From positions 89,438 to 153,437 of the forward strand of contig JAOEIQ010000008.1 in the NCBI GenBank assembly GCA_026162565.1: a DNA stretch of 64,000 nt. The letters are read 5' to 3'. Under the pieces are notes generated by a model, which saw nothing but the letters and a program-made list of their open reading frames with translations, did not search any database and was not told the DNA's origin. Position numbers and translations under genes: made by a program. The first letter of the stretch is position 1; each line of letters starts with the position of its first letter. Positions 7,724-16,829 of this stretch are shown here, in pieces. The stretch is from Flavobacteriaceae bacterium NBU2973. Lineage in GTDB: Bacteria > Bacteroidota > Bacteroidia > Flavobacteriales > Flavobacteriaceae.

Positions 7724-9628
7724 TTAATTATCACTCTCTTTTTCAGAAGTTATTTCAACTCCGTTTTCATCAATATTTACTTTTACATTGTTACTTGTTC
7801 CTTTAACACCATTTTCGTCAATTTTTAGATCGGTATTTTCAGTTTTAATTTTTAAACCGTCTTCATTGATTGTAATTGAAGAGTCATCTGCAGGAATATC
7901 AGTCTCATTATCTTCGTCTACAGGAACTAAACGACCTCTTCGTACCTTTAAATACGTGTCCTCTTGACCATTGTTAAAAATGTCATTGTATTCACTTTCG
8001 TTTCTGTGAAATGAATAGGTGCTTTTGTCTCCATAAAACGTACTTCCCACAGGTAAATAAAGAGTTACCCTTACTTCTTGATTTCTTGTAAGTCCTTCTT
8101 TATCTACTTTAAAGTAGCTATCTAAATTGATGGTTTTACCTTTAACATTATAATCGTAAATAATACGCTCTGCTTTATCTTTAGCAATTTCATAATCTCT
8201 ACCACTTACAAATTTTTGAACTCTAATTCTTGCTACATCTTCGGTTGTAGATCTTACCACTAATCTTACACCTCTTGAGATGTAAACTCTATCGCCATTT
8301 TCATCTGTGAACCTTGACGATGAGAATCGCCTTTTAAATTCATCATCATAATAATCATTCTCATTCATAGATAAATAAATGGTATCGTTAGCTGTTAAAT
8401 TAGTAAGGGTTTCTTTTTTAGTCATTGAAAACTCTTCAGAGAAATCTCGCAATTCTTCTTTAAGACCAAAAGATCCTAGTGTTATTATTGAGAAAATCCA
8501 TAAGAAAAACAAAGTAAATTTTGATCCTCCAGATATAGATCTTGAGTTACTAGCTATTAGTTTCAAACCTAAATAGAATAAGAAAAAGAACGGAATACCT
8601 ACAGCTCCTAAAACCAGTAATTTAATTAACCATTCAGGTTTTGAACTGTATATTGATATATCATGCAAGTTCATGTCAGGAACCAAGTTAATACTAATAG
8701 GATCGAACGATAGTAAACCTACTACTAGCGATATTAATGTTACTGCTGCAACAAATAATATGATACCTCCTAAAAACTTACCAAATACTTTAAATATTGT
8801 TGCAACAATATTGCCTATCGTATCAAAAAAGTTTCTAGAGCTTTTTCTAACGGTACCTTTTGTAGAGCTTTTACTTGCGCTATCAAATGATTTAGAAATA
8901 TCATCAGCAACTTTATCAACTCCTTTTAATAAGTCGTCAGTATGTTTTTGAATATCAACATTTTTAACTGTTTCAGTTACAGATGAAATGCCATCTTTTA
9001 TTTTCTTTTCTATATTACTGATATTAACAGGTTCTCCCTTCATTTGAAGTTTTTCTGAAGTCGTTACTGCTTCTGGTACTAATACCCAAAATAGAATATA
9101 GATAAAAACAAAAGTTCCTGCAGAACCTAAACCTAGAAGCACGATTAATAATCTAATCCAGATTGCGTCTATGCCTAAATAGTGACCTAACCCAGAACAT
9201 ACACCTGCTATATAAGAGTTTTCTCTATCTCTAAATAGTTTTTTAGCACTTGTTGAGGTTTTATTTCCTGTTTCTGATTTGCTTTCAGTTTTAGATTTTG
9301 AACTTTTTGATTTAGATTTTTTTGAAAATGCTGGTTTAGCATCGTCATCATCAAATAGTTCTTCATCAACTATATAGTCTTCAGGTTGCCCCATTATACT
9401 TATAATCTCGTCCACAAGATTATTAGAAATAACCTGACGTTCATTACTAACGCGCTCATAAAACAACTCTGCAATACGTGCTTCAATATCAGTAACAATC
9501 TCGTCGCTACCTTCAGTGTCTGCAAACGAACGTCTTACAGCATCTAAATAGCGTTGTAGTTTTTGGTATGCATCTTCATCTATATGAAAAAATGTACCTG
9601 CTAAATTTATACTTATTGTTTTGTTCAT
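7724..9628 (-). CDS. PspC-domain membrane protein
   Basis: The protein has 634 aa. Residues 1-95 are a cytoplasmic region (MNKTISINLAGTFFHIDEDA). A Lys/Ser-rich linker leads to a PspC domain at about 131-195 (FRDRENSYIAGVCSGLGHYL, then a double membrane segment). Three more membrane segments lie at about 275-400. The C-terminal 230 residues are strand-rich and acidic, ending in repeated DENG turns. PspC proteins sense envelope stress in proteobacteria; for the long Bacteroidetes form this is inference. It starts 2 bases after the padR stop, so the two form one operon. Confidence 0.85.
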   Translation of the reverse strand: MNKTISINLAGTFFHIDEDAYQKLQRYLDAVRRSFADTEGSDEIVTDIEARIAELFYERVSNERQVISNNLVDEIISIMGQPEDYIVDEELFDDDDAKPAFSKKSKSKSSKSKTESKSETGNKTSTSAKKLFRDRENSYIAGVCSGLGHYLGIDAIWIRLLIVLLGLGSAGTFVFIYILFWVLVPEAVTTSEKLQMKGEPVNISNIEKKIKDGISSVTETVKNVDIQKHTDDLLKGVDKVADDISKSFDSASKSSTKGTVRKSSRNFFDTIGNIVATIFKVFGKFLGGIILFVAAVTLISLVVGLLSFDPISINLVPDMNLHDISIYSSKPEWLIKLLVLGAVGIPFFFLFYLGLKLIASNSRSISGGSKFTLFFLWIFSIITLGSFGLKEELRDFSEEFSMTKKETLTNLTANDTIYLSMNENDYYDDEFKRRFSSSRFTDENGDRVYISRGVRLVVRSTTEDVARIRVQKFVSGRDYEIAKDKAERIIYDYNVKGKTINLDSYFKVDKEGLTRNQEVRVTLYLPVGSTFYGDKSTYSFHRNESEYNDIFNNGQEDTYLKVRRGRLVPVDEDNETDIPADDSSITINEDGLKIKTENTDLKIDENGVKGTSNNVKVNIDENGVEITSEKESDN

Positions 9629-9630
9629 TG

Positions 9631-9966
9631 TTAAGTTGTTTTTTGACGTGTTACAACTTTTACAGCGTTACGTAACTCGTCCCAAGTTGTTGTTAATTCG
9701 TTTAAAAATAATTTTCCAGTATCTGTTAATTCGTAATACTTTCGTGGTGGTCCGGAGGTTGACTCTTCCCAGCGATAGGTTAGGAGTCCAGCATTTTTTA
9801 ATCGCGTTAAAAGCGGATAAATTGTCCCTTCTACCACAAGCATTTTTGCGTCTTTAAGTGTTTCTAGAATCTCTGCCACATAAGCAGGTTCATCCTTTAA
9901 AACAGATAGAATGCAATATTCTAAAACACCTTTTCGCATTTGTGCTTTTGTGTTTTCTATCTTCAT
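9631..9966 (-). CDS. PadR-family transcriptional regulator
   Basis: The protein has 111 aa and is a compact PadR winged helix. It begins MKIENTKAQMRKGVLEYCIL and contains LKDEPAYVAEILETL and VEGTIYPLLTRLKNAGLLTY, followed by GPPRKYYELTDTGK, the signature wing of the family. It lacks the long C-terminal helix of PadR subfamily 2. It is first in an operon with the PspC gene, a pairing common in Bacteroidetes, and probably represses it. A palindrome at 10007-10025 may be its operator. Confidence 0.9.
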   Translation of the reverse strand: MKIENTKAQMRKGVLEYCILSVLKDEPAYVAEILETLKDAKMLVVEGTIYPLLTRLKNAGLLTYRWEESTSGPPRKYYELTDTGKLFLNELTTTWDELRNAVKVVTRQKTT

Positions 9967-10006
9967 AGTATCATTTGATTTAATATTAAACTGTTCATTT
10001 TTCTTG

Positions 10007-10025
10007 TACTGAATTTACTTCAGTA
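10007..10025. promoter_or_regulatory. Candidate PadR operator
   Basis: The inverted repeat TACTGAA-N5-TTCAGTA lies 41 bases upstream of the padR start codon. The position and symmetry suit an autoregulatory site, but there is no second copy in the window to compare. Confidence 0.4.
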
Positions 10026-10068
10026 TGATTGATTTGATTGATGTTTCGACTGCGCTCAACACAGGTGA

Positions 10069-10515
10069 TTATTTAATAAAACTATAGGTTATTGGATATC
10101 TGTATGTCTCTCCGTCTTTTGCTTTTTTACTGGCTCTTACTACAAACACTAATTCAAATAGAAAATCTAGAAATCCAATTAAACTTAATATACCTCCAAA
10201 TACAACTAAAGGTGAAATTCCAAAACCGTTTAGAGGAAAATTATAAAATGCGTTAAATTCATATAGACTAATTTTATTTAAAAACTCTAAAAAGAATAAT
10301 GGAATCCAAAGTGAAGCAATAATCGCTGTGTAAATACCATTAGTAATTTGAAAGTTTATGGCTTCCTTACCATGTTGATCTATAAATTGACATTTGTGTT
10401 TATTCATCTTCCATAATACTGTTGGTCCTATTATATTTCCAAACGGAATTATAAATCGAGTAAACGTTGACAAATGAATATAAGTCGCTACTTGTTTTTG
10501 ATGGTTGTCTAACAT
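10069..10515 (-). CDS. DUF4870 domain-containing membrane protein
   Basis: The protein has 148 aa counted from ATG at 10515; a 28-residue upstream extension is possible but does not look like the family. It shows the DUF4870 pattern: a first membrane stretch (FIIPFGNIIGPTVLWKM), then QFIDQHGKEAINFQIT, then two more membrane helices and a short polar tail. The function is unknown; this family often supplies a small membrane component beside unrelated genes. It is not obviously in an operon. Confidence 0.75.
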   Translation of the reverse strand: MLDNHQKQVATYIHLSTFTRFIIPFGNIIGPTVLWKMNKHKCQFIDQHGKEAINFQITNGIYTAIIASLWIPLFFLEFLNKISLYEFNAFYNFPLNGFGISPLVVFGGILSLIGFLDFLFELVFVVRASKKAKDGETYRYPITYSFIK

Positions 10516-10658
10516 AAAAATAAAACATATAATAGTTTCTTTTACAAATATATGTCTAAAAACAGGTATTGTGTTACGCATAGTACTTAAAATTAACAAA
10601 ATTTTAACAAATTGAGATATGGATTATTTTCAATATTTTAGCTAAAACAAAAAAATAA

Positions 10659-11120
10659 ATGAAGTTAACTCCCAGTAAAATCAACACTTTCAACTTGTTT
10701 AAACTACCATCTGCATATTTCAGTGGTGTGAGAGTTAAAACAATAGACGATTCTCAATGTACAGTAACAGTCAAGCACAGATGGATCAATCAAAATCCAT
10801 TTAAATCTATGTTTTGGGCAGTTCAAGGTATGGCGGCAGAACTTACTACTGGAGCTTTGGTTATGTCAAAAATTAAATCTAGTGGTAAAAATATTTCTAT
10901 GTTAGTATCTAATAATAATGCAACATTTACAAAAAAGGCTACTGGTAGAATTAGTTTTAAATGTGAAGACGGATTAAAAGTAGATAAGGCAATTAGTGAT
11001 GCTATTAAAACTGGAGAAGGACAAACTATCTGGATGAATGCCGTTGGTGTAAACAAAGAAGGTATACAAGTATCTTCTTTTAACTTTGAATGGTCAGTAA
11101 AGGTTAAAAGGAAACAATAA
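10659..11120 (+). CDS. DUF4442 domain-containing protein (hotdog-fold, thioesterase-like)
   Basis: The protein has 153 aa. It has the DUF4442 pattern, a PaaI-like hotdog fold: LPSAYFSGVRVKTID near the start, HRWINQNPFKSMFWAVQGMA in the middle (the segment expected to line the active site) and a FNFEWSVKVKRK end. A thioesterase activity on acyl-CoA is suggested by fold only. It is a single gene preceded by a 59-base gap from the divergent direction. Confidence 0.75.
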   Translation: MKLTPSKINTFNLFKLPSAYFSGVRVKTIDDSQCTVTVKHRWINQNPFKSMFWAVQGMAAELTTGALVMSKIKSSGKNISMLVSNNNATFTKKATGRISFKCEDGLKVDKAISDAIKTGEGQTIWMNAVGVNKEGIQVSSFNFEWSVKVKRKQ

Positions 11121-11254
11121 ATAACTCAAAAAACAATATTTGGATAAGTATCAAAAATTTAAAATTATTAAATCGCGATTATCGAGAAAAATAATGTAAC
11201 AAAAGTTTATTTATAGCAACTTACAGGTAAACAATTTAAATTTTTAAATCAATT

Positions 11255-12082
11255 ATGGAACAGTTACCAGATTATAATAATAGAAATGCTCACGAAATAG
11301 ATTATCGAATCTATGGTGAAGAAATGCAATATGTCGAAATTGAATTAGATCCAGAGGAAGGAGTTATTGCAGAATCAGGAAGTTTTATGATGATGGATGA
11401 TGGTATTAAAATGGAAACTATTTTTGGAGATGGTTCTCAAAAAGATACAGGTTTCCTTGGAAAGATATTAGGAGCGGGAAAGCGAATACTAACAGGTGAG
11501 AGTCTATTTATGACTGCTTTTTATAACAATCTTACAGGAAAACGGAATGTCTCTTTCGCTTCTCCTTATCCAGGTAAAATAATACCTATAGATTTACTGG
11601 AATATCAAGGCAAGTTTATTTGCCAAAAAGATGCTTTTTTATGTGCTGCTAAAGGAGTAAGCGTTGGAATAGAGTTTAGCAAAAAACTTGGAAGAGGATT
11701 TTTTGGAGGAGAAGGGTTTATTATGCAAAAACTTGAAGGCGATGGAATGGCTTTTGTTCATACAGGAGGTACTATGGCCAAACGAGTTTTACAATCTGGA
11801 GAGATTCTTCGTGTAGATACAGGATGTATTATTGGTTTTACTCAAGATGTCAATTATGATATAGAATTTGTTGGAGGTATTAGAAATACTGTTTTTGGAG
11901 GAGAAGGATTATTCTTTGCTAAATTAGAAGGGCCTGGAACTGTTTATGTACAATCCTTACCATTTAGTAGATTAGCTGGACGCATTATATCTAAAGCACC
12001 ACAAACAGGAGGTAAAAGTAGAGGAGAAGGCAGTATTCTGGGTGGATTAGGCGATATTTTAGATGGAGATAATAGATTTTAA
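11255..12082 (+). CDS. AIM24/TIGR00266 family protein
   Basis: The protein has 275 aa and matches the AIM24 family. QYVEIELDPEEGVIAESGSF, KRILTGESLFMTAF, SPYPGKIIPIDL, then the paired GRGFFGGEGF and NTVFGGEGLFF repeats mark the two related half-barrels (a tryptophan RNA-binding attenuator-like fold). The bacterial role is unknown; the yeast homologue is a mitochondrial inner-membrane organiser. The C-terminus is Gly-rich. It has its own promoter region of 134 bases. Confidence 0.87.
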   Translation: MEQLPDYNNRNAHEIDYRIYGEEMQYVEIELDPEEGVIAESGSFMMMDDGIKMETIFGDGSQKDTGFLGKILGAGKRILTGESLFMTAFYNNLTGKRNVSFASPYPGKIIPIDLLEYQGKFICQKDAFLCAAKGVSVGIEFSKKLGRGFFGGEGFIMQKLEGDGMAFVHTGGTMAKRVLQSGEILRVDTGCIIGFTQDVNYDIEFVGGIRNTVFGGEGLFFAKLEGPGTVYVQSLPFSRLAGRIISKAPQTGGKSRGEGSILGGLGDILDGDNRF

Positions 12083-12217
12083 GATTGTTAAATTTTTCCT
12101 ATTGTAAATAAAGGAAACAATTTTTTTACTACATTTAATGTTATGTAACTATAATATTATTTGCCTATAGATAGAAATCTACTTTTAATTATTTTTTAAC
12201 TAAACCTAAAAACAATT

Positions 12218-12415
12218 ATGGCAAGAGCAATGTTTGAGTACACCAAAACAGTTCTTAGTAAAGTAAGTTTTGATGCCAATCTGTTCTGTAAGGAGGTACA
12301 AAAAGCGATTCAACGATTATTACCTTATGAAATTGAAGAGCTTAAGATTTTTATACAATCTTTAGTACTCCAGAACCCTGAATTAAATCAATGTCTAATT
12401 TATTTAAAATCATAA
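12218..12415 (+). CDS. Small conserved-looking hypothetical protein (65 aa)
   Basis: Not recognised as a named family. The protein is charged at first and then helical (FDANLFCKEVQKAIQRLLPY, EIEELKIFIQSLV), with two Cys residues and no signal peptide or membrane segment. A clear intrinsic terminator overlaps its stop and a 135-base leader precedes it, so it looks like a real single-gene unit. It could be a small regulatory or adaptor protein; nothing around it says more. Confidence 0.6.
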   Translation: MARAMFEYTKTVLSKVSFDANLFCKEVQKAIQRLLPYEIEELKIFIQSLVLQNPELNQCLIYLKS

Positions 12416-12442
12416 AAAAAGCGACCCAACGGTCGCTTTTTT
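12414..12442. terminator. Bidirectional terminator between the 65-aa gene and oxyR
   Basis: AAAAAAAGCGACC and GGTCGCTTTTTT flank loop CAAC. It overlaps the end of the 65-aa gene and touches the oxyR stop, serving both convergent genes. Confidence 0.88.
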
Positions 12443-13379
12443 ATTTTTGAATAGGGCTTATTATTTCAACATTTTCAAAGGCAATAGCGCCTCGAATAAC
12501 TCCCGAAATTACAGCTTGTAAGGCTTCAATGATCTGCATTTTTAATTCACTCTTGTGATAAATAATACTCACCTCTCTTGCAGGTTTAGGCTGCGAGAAG
12601 TGGTGTAAATTAAGTTTATGTCTATCACTCATTTCTAATGTATGTAAATAAGGTAAAAGCGTCATACCTAGTCCTTCATTAGATAACTTAATTAGCGTTT
12701 CAATACTTCCACTTTCTAATTGAAAGTTGTCTTCAGCATGATCTTTAAATACTTTACAGAGATTAATAACTCCATCTCTAAAACAATGGCCATCTTCTAA
12801 AAGTAAAATATCATTGATATCTAAATCAGATACTTCTATGGTTTTCTTTTCTGATAACCTATGATTGTTAGGTATATAACTAACAAACGGTTCGTAAAAA
12901 ATAACACGTTCCTTTATATTACTATTTTCTAAAGGTGTAGCAGCAATAGCAGCATCTAAATGACCATCATTTATTCTAGTTATTATATCTTCTGTTGCGA
13001 GCTCTTCAATTTTTAATTTTACTTTTGGATATTTCTTTATAAAGGTTTTTAAAAACATTGGTAATAGAGTAGGCATGATTGTTGGAATGATTCCTAATCT
13101 AAATTCTCCACCAATAAACCCTTTTTGTTGATCTACTATATCTTGAATGCGATCCGCTTCATCTACAATATTTCTGGCTTGAGATACTATTTTTTTTCCA
13201 ACATCTGTGAGCTCAATAGGTTTTTTGTTTCTATCAAAAATTTGAACATCTAATTGATCCTCCAATTTTTGAATTTGCATACTTAAAGTTGGCTGCGTTA
13301 CAAAACAGGCTTTTGCTGCTTTAGTAAAATTTTGATGCTCTGCCACTGCAAGAACATAGTATAATTGAGTAATAGTCAT
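12441..13379 (-). CDS. oxyR: Hydrogen peroxide sensor OxyR (LysR family)
   Basis: The protein has 312 aa. Residues 1-60 are the LysR helix-turn-helix (FTKAAKACFVTQPTLSMQIQ) and the rest is the periplasmic-binding-like sensor domain. LEDGHCFRD and NLCKVF place Cys residues at 199 and 208, the same numbers as the redox pair of E. coli OxyR that forms a disulfide on peroxide. It should therefore activate catalase/peroxidase-type genes; none lie next to it. It has its own promoter (-7 box at 13399-13406). Confidence 0.93.
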   Translation of the reverse strand: MTITQLYYVLAVAEHQNFTKAAKACFVTQPTLSMQIQKLEDQLDVQIFDRNKKPIELTDVGKKIVSQARNIVDEADRIQDIVDQQKGFIGGEFRLGIIPTIMPTLLPMFLKTFIKKYPKVKLKIEELATEDIITRINDGHLDAAIAATPLENSNIKERVIFYEPFVSYIPNNHRLSEKKTIEVSDLDINDILLLEDGHCFRDGVINLCKVFKDHAEDNFQLESGSIETLIKLSNEGLGMTLLPYLHTLEMSDRHKLNLHHFSQPKPAREVSIIYHKSELKMQIIEALQAVISGVIRGAIAFENVEIISPIQK

Positions 13380-13398
13380 AACCTAAAATTAATTATGA

Positions 13399-13406
13399 CA
13401 AATATA
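13399..13406 (-). promoter_or_regulatory. -7 element of the oxyR promoter
   Basis: TATATTTG on the minus strand, 20 bases before the oxyR start codon, matches TAnnTTTG exactly. No good -33 TTG is present, as might be expected for an activator-dependent or autoregulated promoter. Confidence 0.5.
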
Positions 13407-13471
13407 CAAATTATAAATTTAATCTATGATAAAAATATTTTCAATAGATTAATGCTTTTAAAATAAAAAAA

Positions 13472-13497
13472 CCACCTTAACTAATGAGCTAAAGTGG
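13472..13497 (-). terminator. Possible terminator after the DUF2141 gene
   Basis: Arms CCACCTTA and TAAAGTGG, with one mismatch, lie 24 bases past the stop of the minus-strand gene at 13521. On that strand they are followed by a T run. The stem is weak. Confidence 0.4.
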
Positions 13498-13520
13498 CTT
13501 GTATTTTATTGTAGCTTATT

Positions 13521-13925
13521 TTAAAACTTAATGTTGAGGTCTACATCTTTATCAGTAACTTCAAATTTAGCGTCTTTAAATTGAGGAGGTCCCATTGCCA
13601 TAACATTGTTTGATGTTCCATAATTTTCTAATGGCATACCGTTTTGTTGAAAATCCATACGTTTATTTTCGTTTGCATCATGCAATACCATAATTGCATA
13701 TTCTCCTGGTTTTACATCTTCAAAGGTAATAGTCATAACTCCTTTCGTAGCCTTTACTTCTGCATTTTTAATCCCTTCACCTTTCATAAAGGTATCAGCT
13801 GAATGTAATGCTGCTATAATGTTTCCTTTGTCGTTTAAAACATTATCTAGAGTAACAGTTACTGTTTGTGCTTGAGCTATAAAAGCTGAAACTAAAAGTG
13901 CGATGGTAAGTGTGAATTTTTTCAT
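13521..13925 (-). CDS. DUF2141 domain-containing secreted protein
   Basis: The protein has 134 aa. A signal peptide of about 19 residues (ending IAQA) is followed by the DUF2141 domain: a GNIIAALHSADTF start, VKPGEYAIMVLHDANEN with NKRMDFQQNGMPLENYG, and a final KDVDLNIKF strand. The HDxNxNxxxD turn is the family hallmark. It is secreted to the periplasm or cell surface; the function is unknown. It is a single gene. Confidence 0.86.
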   Translation of the reverse strand: MKKFTLTIALLVSAFIAQAQTVTVTLDNVLNDKGNIIAALHSADTFMKGEGIKNAEVKATKGVMTITFEDVKPGEYAIMVLHDANENKRMDFQQNGMPLENYGTSNNVMAMGPPQFKDAKFEVTDKDVDLNIKF

Positions 13926-14030
13926 GATGTGTTATATTTTTTTTGATTAACACTGTAAAAGTCATAAAAAGAGATACACTTACATAAAGTGGTTTACTGA
14001 ACTGTAATTATTTGTAGATGAATTGTAATT

Positions 14031-14777
14031 TTAATTGCGGCCAGCAATTACTCCTCCATCAGTATCCCAAATAGCTCCAGTTACCCAAGAAGCTCTATCA
14101 GATAATAAAAAGGTTATACTATTTGCAATGTCTTCTGGTGTTCCATTTCTGCCAATAGGATGAAAATTATGAAACCCTTCTAATGCTGTTTCAGCTTTTT
14201 CTTTAGTTCCAAAGACTTGATGATATACAGGTGTATTAACAACAGCTGGAGAAACAGCATTAACTCTAATATTACTTTCAGCAAGTTCCATTGCTAAATG
14301 TTGAGTTAAGGAGTGTAATCCAGCTTTTTGCATTGAGTAAGCTGATGAAGGTGTTGCTTTTACTGCTTGTTTTGCCCACATTGAACCAACATTTACTATA
14401 GAGCCTCCTTTTGTTTCTTTCATTTTTTTTGCTGCTGCTTGAGTAATAAAAAAGAACCCTCTATTTAAATCTAAATAAGAATCATAATCGTCGTATGTAT
14501 GCTCTAAAAAAGATTTTGGACCAAAAATACCTGATGCATTAACCAAATAATCTAAATTATCGAGACTTTCAATTTTTGAGTTTAGCCAATTTACTTGATC
14601 CTTTTGTGTAATATCTACACTATGCATTATTAGGTTTTCTTGTTCTACTACTTTATTGGTATTTCTTCCAACTATATGCACTGTTGCTCCTTTATTTAAT
14701 AAGTCTTGAGCAGTTGCATATCCTATACCACTTGTACCTCCTAAAATTAATGCTGTTTTGTTTTCAAATTCTTTCAT
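14031..14777 (-). CDS. SDR-family NAD(P)-dependent oxidoreductase
   Basis: The protein has 248 aa and is a classical short-chain dehydrogenase. Cofactor motif GGTSGIG is at residues 14-20, NASG is present, catalytic Ser and Tyr occur in NVGSMW...[10 protein letters not shown] (YxxxK), and a [12 protein letters not shown] end is typical. The substrate cannot be read from sequence. The gene lies just downstream of a TetR gene and carries the same operator motif in its leader, so TetR probably represses it in response to a small electrophile or similar ligand. Confidence 0.92.
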   Translation of the reverse strand: MKEFENKTALILGGTSGIGYATAQDLLNKGATVHIVGRNTNKVVEQENLIMHSVDITQKDQVNWLNSKIESLDNLDYLVNASGIFGPKSFLEHTYDDYDSYLDLNRGFFFITQAAAKKMKETKGGSIVNVGSMWAKQAVKATPSSAYSMQKAGLHSLTQHLAMELAESNIRVNAVSPAVVNTPVYHQVFGTKEKAETALEGFHNFHPIGRNGTPEDIANSITFLLSDRASWVTGAIWDTDGGVIAGRN

Positions 14778-14804
14778 TGTTTTTTGTTTTAAAATTAATA
14801 ATGT

Positions 14805-14818
14805 ACAGACAAGTCTGT
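14805..14818. promoter_or_regulatory. TetR operator in front of the SDR gene
   Basis: ACAGAC-AA-GTCTGT, 28 bases upstream of the SDR start codon and inside the gap after the tetR gene. The identical half-sites with the same 2-base spacer recur before tetR at 15435. The AGACnnGTCT core resembles the NemR-type TetR operator core. Confidence 0.7.
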
Positions 14819-14840
14819 CTTTTGTGAAATAAATTTTTTT

Positions 14841-15401
14841 TTAAATTAGTTTATTGCAAATAGATTTTGCAGATCGAATTGGCCATATTTTTTGTTGTAA
14901 ATAACTTTCAGATACAGCACCCTCATATAATATATAAATTTGTTTAGCTAATTGACTTGATTCTAATTCTGACAAGCCTTTTAGATTATTAGAAATGAGT
15001 TCTTCAATATAATGTATTAACGTTTCTTTTTGTTCTTGAATCTCAAATCTAATTTTAATATTACTTTTTGGTATTTCAGAAATTGTATTTATACACCAAC
15101 ATCCATTAAAATGATTAGATTGATAAAATTTCTCTAAATAATCAAAAAGGGCAATGAGTTTTGTTTTGCCATCATCTTTGGTTTCAATAAATGATTTTAA
15201 ATCCAAAAGAAAATTATCATTTTTATATTTTAGATAAGCAATACAAATATCTTCTTTAGATTTAAAATGATTGTATAAGGTAGCTTTAGCAATTCCAGCT
15301 TCCTTAATTATTTCATTTATTCCTGTTAGATTATAACCATTATTATAAAATAAATCTGCTGCTATTTTTATTATATGATAACGAATTTGCGAATGCTTCA
15401 T
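14841..15401 (-). CDS. TetR/AcrR-family regulator
   Basis: The protein has 186 aa. The N-terminal helix-turn-helix is clear (AADLFYNNGYNLTGINEIIK, then AGIAKATLYNHFKSKEDIC) and the remainder is the helical ligand-binding domain with Cys residues in FNGCWCINT. It is divergent in ligand pocket from named subfamilies and I do not assign one. It sits upstream of the SDR gene on the same strand. Matching operators before each gene argue for autoregulation plus control of the SDR. Confidence 0.9.
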   Translation of the reverse strand: MKHSQIRYHIIKIAADLFYNNGYNLTGINEIIKEAGIAKATLYNHFKSKEDICIAYLKYKNDNFLLDLKSFIETKDDGKTKLIALFDYLEKFYQSNHFNGCWCINTISEIPKSNIKIRFEIQEQKETLIHYIEELISNNLKGLSELESSQLAKQIYILYEGAVSESYLQQKIWPIRSAKSICNKLI

Positions 15402-15434
15402 ATTGCAAATATATAAATAAATTTCAAAAAACAG

Positions 15435-15448
15435 ACAGACCTGTCTGT
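15435..15448. promoter_or_regulatory. TetR operator in front of tetR
   Basis: ACAGAC-CT-GTCTGT, 34 bases upstream of the tetR start, embedded in a longer perfect palindrome (AAACAGACAG and CTGTCTGTTT at 15429-15450). It lies beside the DUF58 stop, so it may double as that gene's terminator (T run on the other side). Confidence 0.7.
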
Positions 15449-15452
15449 TTTT

Positions 15453-16784
15453 TTATAGAATCCCTCTTGCTTTAATTTCTAAATACTTATTTATTGTATT
15501 GATGGTTAGCTTTTCCGGTGCAGTAAGTATGGATTGAATCCCATGTTTTTGAAGCTCTTTAACCATTAAACGTTTTTCAAAAGCAAATTTCTCTGCAATG
15601 GTTTTATGGTAGATGGCTTGTAAATCTTCTGCCTCTTCTGCAATCAATTCCTCTAATTCAGTATTTTCAAAGAAGATAACGACTAGCACATGCTTTTTGG
15701 AAATAGCTTGTAAATAAGGTAATTGACGTTTTAAACTACTAATGTGCTCAAAGTTTGTATATAATAGGAGTAAGCTTCTATGAGTTACTTTACGTTTTAT
15801 TTGCGTATATAATAAACCAAAATCAGTATCATTAAACTGCGTATTTATGTTGTATAAGCTCTCAAGTATTGAATTAAGATAGGTAAGTTTATGAATTGCT
15901 GGTAAAAAGCTTTCAATCTTTTTAGAAAACGTCAACATACCAACTTTATCATGTTTTTTCAATGCGACATTACTAAAAGCTAGAGTAGAGTTTATAGCAT
16001 AATCTAAAAGCTTCAACCCATTAAATGGCATTTTCATGACACGACCAGTATCTATAACAGAATAGATAGGTTGCGACTTTTCATCTTGATACTGATTCAC
16101 CATTAACTGTCCACGTTTGGCAGTTGCTTTCCAGTTTACAGTTCTAAAATCATCGCCTTTTACATAATCTTTTATTTGTTCGAATTCTGAAGTATGACCG
16201 ATACGACGAATCTTTTTTAAACCAAATTCTGTAAGTTGATTACTAATGGCTAGGAAATCGTATTTCTGCATCTGAATAAATGATGGATATACCATAACCA
16301 TTTGCTCATTCTGAAATTGAAAACGTCTTTTAATAATTTTTAATTTTGTAGAGGCAAAAACATTAAGATTTCCAAAATAATATTCACCACGATCTACAGG
16401 ACGAACTTGGTATTCAAAATCATGAGTTTCGTTAGATTTAATAGTAGTTATATACGAAAAATCTCTTTTTTGAAATTGAATAGGTAATTCATCAATAACG
16501 TCTGTTATCACTTCAAAAGGATACTGATTATTAATTGTTATTGGCACTGGATTTTCATCACTATTTGAAAACTTTTCTGGTAATATGCGTCTAGCAGAAA
16601 TAGCCTTTTTAAACCTGAATAATAAAACAAAATCAATACAAAACACAACTGCTATTATACTTGTTAGTATCCATGCTACAGTATAGAGTATAGGAAACCA
16701 AAACGACAATAAAAAGCATACCGAAGCTATTGCCAGATAGACAAAAAACTGATTGTGTATATATAATGATTTAATGAGTTTCAA
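15453..16784 (-). CDS. DUF58 domain-containing protein
   Basis: The protein has 443 aa. Two membrane segments lie near the N-terminus (about residues 12-55). The DUF58 core includes DYVKGDDFRTVNWKATAKRG followed by a von Willebrand-like domain (YSVIDTGRVM, MIDAS-like). It is the partner of the MoxR ATPase encoded just upstream. In studied bacteria MoxR/DUF58/VWA systems are thought to act as chaperone-like machines for envelope proteins. It is the last gene of a six-gene operon that starts at the SpoIIM gene (21625). Confidence 0.9.
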   Translation of the reverse strand: MKLIKSLYIHNQFFVYLAIASVCFLLSFWFPILYTVAWILTSIIAVVFCIDFVLLFRFKKAISARRILPEKFSNSDENPVPITINNQYPFEVITDVIDELPIQFQKRDFSYITTIKSNETHDFEYQVRPVDRGEYYFGNLNVFASTKLKIIKRRFQFQNEQMVMVYPSFIQMQKYDFLAISNQLTEFGLKKIRRIGHTSEFEQIKDYVKGDDFRTVNWKATAKRGQLMVNQYQDEKSQPIYSVIDTGRVMKMPFNGLKLLDYAINSTLAFSNVALKKHDKVGMLTFSKKIESFLPAIHKLTYLNSILESLYNINTQFNDTDFGLLYTQIKRKVTHRSLLLLYTNFEHISSLKRQLPYLQAISKKHVLVVIFFENTELEELIAEEAEDLQAIYHKTIAEKFAFEKRLMVKELQKHGIQSILTAPEKLTINTINKYLEIKARGIL

Positions 16785-16829
16785 TTTTTTTGGTTAAAAG
16801 TTAAAAGTGTAAGCTTTCTCTATTCTCTA

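Noticed and set aside
9979..9990. TTTAATATTAAA palindrome before padR
   Set aside because: Fully AT and short, expected by chance in this base composition; the 10007-10025 dyad is the better operator candidate.
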